Positions 16,418 to 24,410 of a stretch of 64,000 bases of DNA are shown here, piece after piece (position 1 is the stretch's first letter; each line of letters begins with the position of its first letter). Origin of the DNA: JAAYJR01 sp964545315. GTDB taxonomy: Bacteria; Bacteroidota; Bacteroidia; Bacteroidales; Prolixibacteraceae. The stretch is taken from assembly GCA_964545315.1 (NCBI GenBank), contig CAZJGI010000014.1, forward strand, positions 3,383 through 67,382. Reading direction: 5' to 3'. A model generated the notes under the pieces. The model did no database searches. It worked only from the letters and a program-made list of their open reading frames with translations, and was not told where the DNA came from. Made by a program: the position numbers and the translations under genes.

Positions 16418-17716
16418 TTAATACCTGCTTCTGTATATTGAAACAGAGAATTGAGGACCAGGTACCACAAATTGTGCAACCGGTGCAATGCGAAGGGCCA
16501 TTTCTGCTTCCAGCCTCCATCGTGAATTTATCTGGGAGAAATATTCCAAATAGGGAATAAAACTGTGCCGTACAGGTTCAAAATCATCTATGTCATTGAT
16601 AATAAAACCAGGTAAATATCTAATCCCAAAATTAAACTCAGATTTTAAGTTATGATAATATGTCCACCCCAAATCTGTTTCTAATAAAAACCAGTCGTGA
16701 TGCTTATATCTGTTATAACTAATACCGGCACTCAGATTGCGGTTCCAATCTAAATTGCAATATTTAAGTTTTTCAAACCTGGCATATCCACCGTATATAA
16801 AATCAGGCTCACGGTTATAATAGTTAAAGAATGGCCCAAACTCAAATCTCGTACCCCGGTATCTGGGTTTAAACTCTGTAATATCCCAATAATGACTTAA
16901 TCCGGTGGGTATTTCAAGAAGCATTTTCCAGTTTAGAAATTCCCCAAGCTCTTTAGTTTCCGTTTCACTTTCATGTGATGCCAAGGGTTCCCGATGGTTT
17001 TTGATCTTTGCTATCTCCCTGCTCAACATTATTATTTCACTCTCAGAGAAAAGGCGCTTTGGATAAAATTTTCTTAGCAGTCCTGCAGCCGTAACATAGT
17101 GGTTGATATTATTCAGCCTTCCGAGGCCCCAACCGGCTTTTGCCTGTAATCCTATCCTGAATTTATTAACCATTGATTTTTCATTATGATCGCTCACAAC
17201 CTGATTTGTGTCACTAATTATTCCTTCAGCATCCTGCCGGAAATAACTAAATCTTCCCTGACCGGTAACACTTACGAGTGTATAATTTTTTCTGTCATAA
17301 TAAAAACGATTAACATATCCTCCGGAAAAGATTCCTTTGAGTCCAAGAACTTTATGGTTCGCCCTGTATTCATAAACAGAGGAACTGTCCCTAAAATTAC
17401 CCTGTCCTGTAAATGGACCCGCTTCGAAACTATAATACCATTCCTCCTGTTTAAATGATAAAATATTCCAGTTATAGTAAGCTATTCCCAGTTGCGCCGA
17501 ATTGTATGTAAGTTCTTCAAAATTATAGGATACTGAAGAATATTCTTCCTCTCTTTCGATGTTACCGTTATAAATAAAACCGGTATTCAGTTCCTGCTTC
17601 TGAAAAATAAAAATTTCAGACGTGTCGGCTTTATAGTTAGAAAAAACTGACAAGGGTAATATTAAACAGACTAAAAAATTCAGAATGTATAATATCTTTA
17701 CATTAATTAAATTCAT
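16418..17716 (-). CDS. Hypothetical outer-membrane beta-barrel-like protein
   Basis: I do not recognise a named family. The protein (432 aa from ATG 17716; a start 24 nt upstream is possible) has a signal-like hydrophobic N-terminus ending near LSVFSNYKAD, then many alternating-hydrophobicity strands rich in Tyr, Phe, Trp and Arg (for example NWNILSFKQEEWYYSFEAG and RFEFGPFFNYYN), and ends in an aromatic residue (SVSIYRSRY). This pattern fits a beta-barrel in the outer membrane. There is no plug or TonB box, so it is not a TonB receptor. It converges with the acyltransferase gene with only 6 nt between stops. Confidence 0.7.
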   Translation of the reverse strand: MNLINVKILYILNFLVCLILPLSVFSNYKADTSEIFIFQKQELNTGFIYNGNIEREEEYSSVSYNFEELTYNSAQLGIAYYNWNILSFKQEEWYYSFEAGPFTGQGNFRDSSSVYEYRANHKVLGLKGIFSGGYVNRFYYDRKNYTLVSVTGQGRFSYFRQDAEGIISDTNQVVSDHNEKSMVNKFRIGLQAKAGWGLGRLNNINHYVTAAGLLRKFYPKRLFSESEIIMLSREIAKIKNHREPLASHESETETKELGEFLNWKMLLEIPTGLSHYWDITEFKPRYRGTRFEFGPFFNYYNREPDFIYGGYARFEKLKYCNLDWNRNLSAGISYNRYKHHDWFLLETDLGWTYYHNLKSEFNFGIRYLPGFIINDIDDFEPVRHSFIPYLEYFSQINSRWRLEAEMALRIAPVAQFVVPGPQFSVSIYRSRY

Positions 17717-17818
17717 ATACGTAAAAATAGAATATGACAAAATAACTATTCTTTCTTCAAATAAAGGTTTATTTTATGCCAAATTTTATTTAAAAGATTT
17801 TAAGGTAGCCATTTACAA

Positions 17819-17849
17819 TTTGTGTGAAAAAAAACCTTTGCTAACTTTA
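17819..17849 (+). promoter_or_regulatory. Promoter of panB
   Basis: TTTG (17819-17822), a 19-nt spacer and TAACTTTA (17842-17849) form a near-consensus promoter 24 nt before ATG 17874. Because it lies inside the possible 63-codon N-terminal extension from 17685, it argues for the shorter PanB start. Confidence 0.55.
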
Positions 17850-17873
17850 CAAGATAATTTTAGATATAAAAAC

Positions 17874-18689
17874 ATGTCAGTACAAAGTGAGATAAAAAAA
17901 ATAACAACACACCGTCTTTCAGAGATGAAGCTCAGGGGTGAAAAAATAGCTATGCTGACAGCATACGATTACAGTATGGCAAGTCTTGTGGATGAAGCGG
18001 GCATAGACATAGTTTTAGTGGGGGATTCGGCCTCAAATGTAATGGCCGGAAATGAGACGACCCTTCCGATCACATTAAATCAGATGATCTATCATGGTGC
18101 ATCAGTGGTCAAGGGGGTAAAACGTGCATTGGTTGTTGTTGACCTGCCATTTGGCACATACCAGGGTAACTCCCGGGGAGCTTTGGCCTCGGCAATAAGG
18201 ATAATGAAGGAAACAGCGGCAGATGCAGTAAAACTGGAAGGAGGATCAGAAGTTATAGAATCAGTACACAGGATAATATCAGCAGGTATACCTGTTATGG
18301 GGCACCTTGGGTTGATGCCTCAGTCAATACACAAATTTGGCACCTATACAGTCAGGGCGCAAGAAGAAGAGGAGGCAAAAAAACTAATTAGCGATGCGAA
18401 ATTGCTGGAACAGGCAGGTTGTTTTGCTATTGTCCTGGAAAAAATCCCGGCCAAACTGGGAAAACAGGTTGCGGGGGAACTAAAAATACCAGTAATTGGC
18501 ATTGGTGCCGGATCCGGAGTTGACGGGCAGGTACTTGTTATTCACGACATGTTAGGGATAACCCAGCAGTTTTCACCCAGGTTTCTAAGAAGATATCATA
18601 ATATTGCCGCTGAAATTAAGGGAGCAGTAGAAAATTATATAAAAGATGTCAAATCACTTGATTTTCCCAACGAAAAAGAACAGTACTAA
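17874..18689 (+). CDS. panB: 3-methyl-2-oxobutanoate hydroxymethyltransferase
   Basis: PanB makes ketopantoate from alpha-ketoisovalerate and methylene-tetrahydrofolate, the first committed step of pantothenate and CoA synthesis. The 271-aa length from ATG 17874 is standard. Visible motifs are KIAMLTAYDYSMA, VLVGDSASNVMAG (metal-binding Asp), VVVDLPFGTYQG, VKLEGG, GIPVMGHLGLMPQS and VIGIGAGSGVDGQVLV. The open frame extends upstream to 17685, but that stretch does not resemble PanB and contains the promoter. The other CoA gene in the window is coaD at 33101. An RluA-type gene follows after 17 nt. Confidence 0.95.
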   Translation: MSVQSEIKKITTHRLSEMKLRGEKIAMLTAYDYSMASLVDEAGIDIVLVGDSASNVMAGNETTLPITLNQMIYHGASVVKGVKRALVVVDLPFGTYQGNSRGALASAIRIMKETAADAVKLEGGSEVIESVHRIISAGIPVMGHLGLMPQSIHKFGTYTVRAQEEEEAKKLISDAKLLEQAGCFAIVLEKIPAKLGKQVAGELKIPVIGIGAGSGVDGQVLVIHDMLGITQQFSPRFLRRYHNIAAEIKGAVENYIKDVKSLDFPNEKEQY

Positions 18690-18706
18690 AAATTCCGGAC
18701 CCCATT

Positions 18707-19417
18707 GTGCAGATAATATACGAAGATAATCATATTATAGCTGTTAATAAGGCATGCGGTGAATTGGTACAATCAGATATTACCGATGAAAGTACCATTG
18801 TTGATGAATTAAAAGAATACATTAAAATTAAATACAACAAACCCGGAAATGTATTCTTAGGCCTTCCCCACCGCCTTGACCGCCCCACAAGTGGTATTGT
18901 ACTGCTTGCCAAAACAGGTAAAGCCCTGGAAAGACTTAATAAAATGTTCTCCAAAAGGGGAGATATCCAAAAAACATACTGGGCAGTTGTCGATAAAAGG
19001 CCCTTAAAGCACTCCGATACATTAGAACATTATCTCAGAAAAAACAAAGAAAAAAATAAAAGCTATGCTTATAATAATCCTGTTACGGGATCAAAATATG
19101 CCCGACTCACATACCGTCATGTAGCAAGTCTTGAAAAGTATTTCCTGCTTGAAATTGACCTGTTTACAGGAAGGCATCATCAGATCAGGGTACAACTGGG
19201 AACTCTGAACCTTAAGATTAAAGGTGATGTTAAGTATGGCTTTCCACGTCCTAACGATGATAAAGGGATTCATCTTCATGCCCGGAAACTGGAATTTATC
19301 CATCCGGTGAAAAGAAATCTGATAACAATAATAGCCGATCCTCCTGAAGATACTATATGGAATGAATTCATGAAACTGTTCATAAATAACAAGTTCAGCC
19401 CAGTGAGTCCGGTTTGA
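18707..19417 (+). CDS. RluA family RNA pseudouridine synthase
   Basis: The enzyme isomerises uridine to pseudouridine in rRNA or tRNA. The 236-aa protein consists of the catalytic domain only, without an S4 RNA-binding domain. The signature HRLDRPTSG holds the catalytic Asp (D58), with FTGRHHQIRVQL and the family C-terminal region HLHARKLEFIHP. It starts with GTG at 18707. The target nucleotide cannot be assigned. Its 3' end overlaps the 3' end of cdd (opposite strand) by 23 nt. Confidence 0.9.
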   Translation: MQIIYEDNHIIAVNKACGELVQSDITDESTIVDELKEYIKIKYNKPGNVFLGLPHRLDRPTSGIVLLAKTGKALERLNKMFSKRGDIQKTYWAVVDKRPLKHSDTLEHYLRKNKEKNKSYAYNNPVTGSKYARLTYRHVASLEKYFLLEIDLFTGRHHQIRVQLGTLNLKIKGDVKYGFPRPNDDKGIHLHARKLEFIHPVKRNLITIIADPPEDTIWNEFMKLFINNKFSPVSPV

Positions 19418-19877
19418 ATGGATACGGTAACAAATTTTCTATTCCGTCAAAAACCTGAATCTTATTTCTTCCTTCCAGAATAATCCTTACAGGCTGGTTG
19501 AATCTGACTTCAGCCTCCAGTAACGCCTGCCTGCATGATCCACAGGGCTTAACAGGTTCATCAGTAATCCCGTGACCATTGGAAGCAGTTATAGCTATAG
19601 CTTTGACAGGGACATCCTTGTATTGGGAATTTGCATAAAAAAGAGCCACCCTCTCGGCACAGAGACCACATGAAAAGGCCGCATTCTCCTGATTATTGCC
19701 TGTAATAACCTCATTATTGGCTAACAACACTGCCGAACCAACATAAAAATTTGAATATGGGGCATATGCATTTAATGCCGCTTCCCTCGAAGCCATTACC
19801 AACCTCTGTTCATTAGCAGGCAAATCCCAAATTGTCGTATATTCATATACAACAATCCTTTTTTCTATCGTTCGCAT
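19395..19877 (-). CDS. cdd: Cytidine deaminase
   Basis: This zinc enzyme deaminates cytidine and deoxycytidine to uridine and deoxyuridine in pyrimidine salvage. The 160-aa protein is the small tetrameric type, in which zinc is bound by three Cys: C73 in CAERVALF with catalytic E75, and C112/C115 in PCGSCRQ. The substrate motif YSNFYVGSAV is at 41-50. It starts at ATG 19877; the first 20 residues are an extension beyond the usual start of the fold. It converges with and overlaps the RluA gene. Confidence 0.94.
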   Translation of the reverse strand: MRTIEKRIVVYEYTTIWDLPANEQRLVMASREAALNAYAPYSNFYVGSAVLLANNEVITGNNQENAAFSCGLCAERVALFYANSQYKDVPVKAIAITASNGHGITDEPVKPCGSCRQALLEAEVRFNQPVRIILEGRNKIQVFDGIENLLPYPFKPDSLG

Positions 19878-20188
19878 TTAAATGGTTTTAAATATAGGTG
19901 CAAGTTTATACAATTAATCATTCAGACAGATATTTTAAGACAACAATCTGATTAATTCACGACAATATGTTAATAAATAATTCAGGATTATTAGAAACCC
20001 TAAAAACAAGAAATTATATTTAGCTGTTTTTTCCGAAAAGTTAAACGAAGCTTATATGAGGCTTCTAATTAATAATATTTTACCGTACTTATCCCGGTTA
20101 TAAAATTGAAAGAGAAGAGAATTTTTAGTATAAACGGAATCAGGATATTTCCAGGTAATCGGAAATTTTAAATAAAAATTTCAACTTA
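19878..20188. other. Divergent intergenic region cdd / glucosaminidase
   Basis: These 311 AT-rich bases lie between cdd and the glucosaminidase gene. Two weak hairpins are visible: GAAGC/GCTTC near 20048-20066, and GAAATTTT/AAAATTTC (20162-20169 with 20175-20182) ending 6 nt before ATG 20189. No gene, tRNA or convincing promoter is seen. Confidence 0.5.
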
Positions 20189-21121
20189 ATGAAACGCATA
20201 ATAATTTTAATTTTTTATTTTTCATATACCGGTAATCTGTTTTGCCAACAAAGTTATCAGGACTATATAAATAAATATCAGATGCTTGCGATCGATGAGA
20301 TGGGTAGAAGCGGAATTCCTGCAAGTATAAAGATGGCTCAGGCATGCCTTGAATCAGCTTACGGGCAAAGCGAACTGGCTAAAAAATCCAACAACCATTT
20401 CGGCATTAAATGTAAAAGTTACTGGACAGGACAAAAAGTTTACTACGATGATGACCACAAAAATGAATGTTTCAGAAAATATAAATCGGTGGAGGATTCT
20501 TATATCGATCACAGCAATTTTTTAATGGCTAATCCCCGATATGCATTTCTGTTTACATTACGTCCGGATGATTACAAAGGATGGGCACAGGGACTTAAAC
20601 AGGCCGGATATGCAACTGCAAGGCATTACGATAAAAGCCTTATTGAAATTATTGAAAAACATAAACTTTACAGGCTTGACCATAAAGAATCTTTCTCCCC
20701 CCTGGAAGTTTATGAACAACAACAGATTGATAATCCCGGTATATCAAACAGAGTGACAATCAATCCTTTTAAATCACATAAAATAATTAATCTCAACAGC
20801 CTGGATGCAGTAATAGCAAGAAATGGGGATACTTATGAAATTATAGCTCAGGAATTAGGACTTGATCCATGGGAATTATATCGTTTCAATGACCGTAGCA
20901 ATGGTTATAAACCCCAACCTGAAGAAGTGGTGTATATTCAATCCAAAAAGAATAAGGCAGCAAAAAAACATCAAACTCATACAGTCAGTGAAAATGAGAC
21001 AATGCACTATATTTCACAACTCTATGGAGTAAAATTAAAACCATTGTTAAGAAGAAATAAAATGTATCCGGGACAGGAACCAAAATCCGGTGAAGTCATT
21101 TTTCTGAGAAAGAAAAAATAA
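20189..21121 (+). CDS. Secreted glucosaminidase (GH73-type) with LysM domains
   Basis: A peptidoglycan hydrolase that should cleave glycan strands during growth or division. The 310-aa protein has a signal peptide (about 1-20, ending LFCQQ), a mannosyl-glycoprotein endo-beta-N-acetylglucosaminidase-like domain (about 25-165) with ASIKMAQACLESAYGQSELA, where the Glu of LESAYG is the predicted catalytic acid, then SNNHFGIKCK and a YIDHSNFL segment. Two C-terminal LysM-like repeats follow (about 205-252 and 268-307), the second starting HTVSENETMHYIS. A weak hairpin lies directly before the start. A DUF2459 gene follows after 26 nt. Confidence 0.9.
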   Translation: MKRIIILIFYFSYTGNLFCQQSYQDYINKYQMLAIDEMGRSGIPASIKMAQACLESAYGQSELAKKSNNHFGIKCKSYWTGQKVYYDDDHKNECFRKYKSVEDSYIDHSNFLMANPRYAFLFTLRPDDYKGWAQGLKQAGYATARHYDKSLIEIIEKHKLYRLDHKESFSPLEVYEQQQIDNPGISNRVTINPFKSHKIINLNSLDAVIARNGDTYEIIAQELGLDPWELYRFNDRSNGYKPQPEEVVYIQSKKNKAAKKHQTHTVSENETMHYISQLYGVKLKPLLRRNKMYPGQEPKSGEVIFLRKKK

Positions 21122-21147
21122 GTATCTTAATACTAAATTATGCTGTT

Positions 21148-21813
21148 ATGCCATTAAAAATTTTATATCGGATGGCAAAACTCCTTAAAAATATTATAAC
21201 TGCAGTAATATTTTTAATTATTACTTATCTGATTTTCGCAGTATTGCTTTCTGTTTTGCCGACACACACCGAAACGGAGTCCTGCCTGGTTGATAAGGAA
21301 ATATACATAACCACAAACGGGGTACATCTGGACATAATAATTCCCTCAGAGAATATTGAATATCATCTGCTGACAAAAATGGACATTTCAGATAATGCGG
21401 GATTTATAGGATTTGGTTGGGGAGATAAGGAATTTTATATAAAAACTCCATACTGGTCAGACCTGAAATTCAATATAGCTTTCAATGCACTTTTTCTTAA
21501 AAGTCAATCTGCAATGCATATTACATATTATACATCCGAATATTACAAATGGAAAAAAATTTTAATATGCCGTGAACAACTTGTCAAACTTACCAATTAC
21601 ATTGAAAACTCCTTCAAAACGGATGAATACGGACAGTTTATCAGGCTTAGCTTTCCCGGATATACTGACCATGACACTTTCTATGAAGGTAAGAACAGCT
21701 TCTCCTTATTCAGAACTTGTAACGTATGGGTAAGCAACGGATTAAAAGAAGCTGGTATAAAAACTTCTGTATGGTCACCTTTTGATTTTGGAGTGTTATA
21801 TCATCTTGAATAA
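21148..21813 (+). CDS. TIGR02117 / DUF2459 family protein
   Basis: This 221-aa protein has one N-terminal membrane segment (about 14-36) and a periplasmic domain with the DUF2459 pattern: YITTNGVHLDIIIP (about 50-63), FIGFGWGDKEFY, a central MHITYY segment and a C-terminal TCNVWVSNGLKEAGIKTSVWSPF with the conserved TCN and the Cys-Asn-Trp-like cluster. The fold is thought to resemble NlpC/P60-like or transglutaminase-like hydrolases, but no function is established. It may be co-transcribed with the upstream glucosaminidase. Confidence 0.82.
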   Translation: MPLKILYRMAKLLKNIITAVIFLIITYLIFAVLLSVLPTHTETESCLVDKEIYITTNGVHLDIIIPSENIEYHLLTKMDISDNAGFIGFGWGDKEFYIKTPYWSDLKFNIAFNALFLKSQSAMHITYYTSEYYKWKKILICREQLVKLTNYIENSFKTDEYGQFIRLSFPGYTDHDTFYEGKNSFSLFRTCNVWVSNGLKEAGIKTSVWSPFDFGVLYHLE

Positions 21814-21903
21814 TATACCGGAAGACAATGCATTAAATTTATAATTACTTTGCTAAATCTTTGGTATCCTTTCCAGGGCTTCTAAAGTTTAGAAAATATA
21901 TAA

Positions 21904-22677
21904 CTAATTCGACCTATCTTTTAATACAAGAATACCATCCTCGACTTCCCTCATTGTAAATCCGTAAATTCTCCTTATCCGTCCCAGTTGTTCATTATTC
22001 GATACTCCTGAGGGAATATTCAACCTTTTTTTCAGTTCAGTTGCTGAAATGCCGTGGATAGCAGCAAGTTCACCTATTGTATTGTAGCCTTTAATGTCCA
22101 GCAATCTTTCTTCCTGGTGGTTCTGATGGTCATCTGTCTCTTGCTGGATTACATGATTATCGGTCTGTTTGGGTATATCTGACTTGTCGGGTTCCACATG
22201 AATTGATATTTCCACATCCTTTTCGGAAAAACCTGTTGTCATTTCTTCCTGATATTTCAAAGGCCAGAATCCCTCACCCTGGCCGCGTATTGGAGCGCCT
22301 GTCCGGGGATTTAACAGAAAAGGGAAAGCGGCAAAAACACAGCTTAAAATTATTGTCGCCCCAACAACACTATACCTCCATTTCCTTAAGGGCAAAAGCC
22401 GTTTTATGAGACATATAACTAAAGTCCAGTGAAAGACAATGTGTAATACAAGCATTATAAGCAATAATATCCCAAGGATCAGATGTATATATCCCCATTC
22501 ATGACGATCCATGCCCAGGCATGTAAGGTCAACATTTCTTCCGTATTTTTCCCAACGTTCAGAACCGGGAATAAGCACATAACGAATAATGAAACCGATA
22601 ACTGCCAAAGCGACCATCACCAGAAACATAATTATATCAATAGTTATATTTACCTTTTGACGAGTTACCGGTTTCAT
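21904..22677 (-). CDS. DUF4405 membrane protein with C-terminal helical domain
   Basis: A 257-aa inner-membrane protein with three or four hydrophobic segments (about 11-33, 62-84, 103-122), resembling DUF4405 / cytochrome b561-like proteins. Histidines H59, H65, H79 and H83 lie around the second helix, where haem ligands would be expected. After residue 125 comes a soluble part with an acidic, Gln/His-rich linker and a C-terminal domain (about 195-257) with GELAAIHGISATELKK and NEQLGRIRRIYGF, a segment also found fused to other membrane redox proteins as far as I recall. It starts 22 nt after the flavoprotein gene stop, so the two probably form an operon and may act together. Confidence 0.78.
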   Translation of the reverse strand: MKPVTRQKVNITIDIIMFLVMVALAVIGFIIRYVLIPGSERWEKYGRNVDLTCLGMDRHEWGYIHLILGILLLIMLVLHIVFHWTLVICLIKRLLPLRKWRYSVVGATIILSCVFAAFPFLLNPRTGAPIRGQGEGFWPLKYQEEMTTGFSEKDVEISIHVEPDKSDIPKQTDNHVIQQETDDHQNHQEERLLDIKGYNTIGELAAIHGISATELKKRLNIPSGVSNNEQLGRIRRIYGFTMREVEDGILVLKDRSN

Positions 22678-22699
22678 AGAATTCTTATTTATAATTTTT

Positions 22700-24067
22700 T
22701 TATTTAGCCATTATTTTTGCAGCTATATTTTCAGCTGCCTTCACAAGTGGATAACCTGCCGGTGAGGCAGTCAGAAGAGGATGGGTTCCAATCTGTGCCG
22801 TAAGCAAGGAATTAATAGTCATCTTATTCTGGATTATAAATCCGATCGTATTTATAAGTTCTCCTGCTGATAGCCCTCCATAAACGGCCCCTCCCAGTAT
22901 AACTCCGGTCTCTCTGCCTGCAACGAGTTTTACATATTGCTTATGAGTATCTTTTAAAGTCCCCGGATGACGATCAATACCTTCAAAGCTGCCGGTAATG
23001 TAATCAAAACTTTCAGATTCTGCCTGAAATTCTGTTATCCCGGCTACACCAAATCCTGTATTACCAATAGCTGTTGAGAAAATTGATATTGTCCCTATAA
23101 ATGTTTTAATAGCTGATAATTTATAGAGATTCATACCTGCGATACGAGCTTCTGCACATGCAGTAGATGCCAACATAATGCCTGCAGGTTTTCTGGTGAT
23201 AAAATCGCGTTTTTCCGCACAATCACCAACAGCAAATACATCAGGATTTTCAGTACGCATATAATCATCAACTTTAATAAAACCTTTTTTACTTACCGCC
23301 AGGCCGGCCTTCTCTGCAATTGCTGAATTTGGTTTATATCCCATTGAAAGTATTACTGCTTCGGCATCGATAATTTCGCCGTTATCAAGCATTACACCCT
23401 CTACTTTGCCGTTACCGGTAATTTCCGTGACTGATGCTGAGGTAATAACTTTAACACCTCTCTCTTTCATTAAGTGCTCAACCTTGCAAGAAATATCTTC
23501 GTCAAATGCCAGCCCCAGTATCCGCGGAAGCTTTTCAATGAGGATGACTTCCTTGTCGGCTTTCTTTAATTCATCTGAAATTTCAACCCCTATGAATCCT
23601 GCTCCAATAACAATAACCTTCTTAACGTTATTGAGTTTTTCGTGCATCTGATCAAGATAAATCTTATCTTTGGGAACAGTAAATACATTTTCCTTGTCGT
23701 AACCTTTAAGCCACTTTGCTTTTAAAGGAAGAGAACCGGTACATAATACCAACTTCTCATACGAAATCTCATTCCCTGATTTGTACTTCACAGTTTTATG
23801 GTCTAACTGAATTGATTCAGCTTCATCAACTATCATATCAACATTTCCAGCTCCAAACATTTTATCGACCGGAAGTATATCATTATCAGAACTTCCAACT
23901 GAGCCAAAAATGTAAGGTATTCCACATGGAATAAGGGTTTTCTCAAGTTTTGTTGTTACTGTAAAACTTTTATCCGGGTAAAACTTCTTACCCGTAAGTG
24001 CTGTAACCAGCCCTGCTGCACTGCTTCCTATAATCAAGACATCAGTTTTTGATATTTTCTTATCCAT
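22700..24067 (-). CDS. FAD-dependent pyridine-nucleotide oxidoreductase, CoA-disulfide reductase / NADH oxidase-like
   Basis: A flavoprotein of 455 aa of the single-cysteine NADH oxidase / CoA-disulfide reductase group. FAD-binding LIIGSSAAGL is at 11-20 and the redox-active cysteine is C48 in PCGIPYIFG, matching the SCGxPY position of the family. The NAD-binding motif VIVIGAGFIGVE lies around 150-161 and the second FAD motif VFAVGDCAEK around 275-284. The dimerisation domain follows. It has no C-terminal rhodanese domain. The substrate could be CoA-disulfide, persulfide or oxygen. It precedes the DUF4405 membrane gene and has a promoter overlaid by a long inverted repeat. Confidence 0.86.
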   Translation of the reverse strand: MDKKISKTDVLIIGSSAAGLVTALTGKKFYPDKSFTVTTKLEKTLIPCGIPYIFGSVGSSDNDILPVDKMFGAGNVDMIVDEAESIQLDHKTVKYKSGNEISYEKLVLCTGSLPLKAKWLKGYDKENVFTVPKDKIYLDQMHEKLNNVKKVIVIGAGFIGVEISDELKKADKEVILIEKLPRILGLAFDEDISCKVEHLMKERGVKVITSASVTEITGNGKVEGVMLDNGEIIDAEAVILSMGYKPNSAIAEKAGLAVSKKGFIKVDDYMRTENPDVFAVGDCAEKRDFITRKPAGIMLASTACAEARIAGMNLYKLSAIKTFIGTISIFSTAIGNTGFGVAGITEFQAESESFDYITGSFEGIDRHPGTLKDTHKQYVKLVAGRETGVILGGAVYGGLSAGELINTIGFIIQNKMTINSLLTAQIGTHPLLTASPAGYPLVKAAENIAAKIMAK

Positions 24068-24109
24068 ACATACTTTTTTAATACATTAATGATTTTCTAA
24101 TTAACAGAA

Positions 24110-24140
24110 CAAATATAACGAACTTATGATTAATTTTAAA
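24110..24140 (-). promoter_or_regulatory. Promoter of the flavoprotein / DUF4405 operon
   Basis: TATATTTG at 24117-24110 (minus) is a full -7 match, with TTTA at 24140-24137 after a 19-nt spacer as a 3-of-4 match to the -33 box. The ATG at 24067 is 42 nt downstream. Confidence 0.5.
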
Positions 24141-24162
24141 TGTTTTTTAAAATTAATCATAA
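24124..24162. repeat. Perfect 17-bp inverted repeat over the flavoprotein promoter
   Basis: The left arm 24124-24140 and right arm 24146-24162 are exact reverse complements (17 bp each; TTATGATTAATTTTAAA on the left) with a 5-nt loop. It covers the predicted -33 box and the region upstream of it. It is A/T-rich apart from one G-C pair per arm. It could be an operator for a dimeric regulator or a DNA/RNA hairpin; no T-tract follows in the sense of the flanking genes. Confidence 0.85.
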
Positions 24163-24410
24163 AACATCATTTGTCCAATCTGATATTTTATTATAATATA
24201 TCTTAACAGGCCTTTGTCTGTAATTAAAGTAATTATAAAAACAGATTAGTCAATTTATTCTTATCATATGTTCTGAATAGAAAAATATAAAAGAGGATAT
24301 TGGTATGAGGTGGTTCAAAAAGGTAAATAACCTATTACCGAACCTGTATCAAATATAGCTTGTCTTCCTTAGTATGCTGAAGCATCATCTTTTTTAAGAG
24401 AAATATCTAA

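Larger units (their letters stand above)
24068..24410. other. Intergenic region upstream of the flavoprotein operon
   Basis: These 343 bases hold the promoter and the 17-bp inverted repeat described separately. The remainder (24163-24410) is AT-rich, with a weak ATGCT/AGCAT hairpin at 24374-24385 after the end of the glycosyltransferase operon. No gene is seen. Confidence 0.5.

Noticed and set aside
17685..17873. N-terminal extension of PanB
   Set aside because: The extension does not resemble PanB and contains the promoter of the gene.
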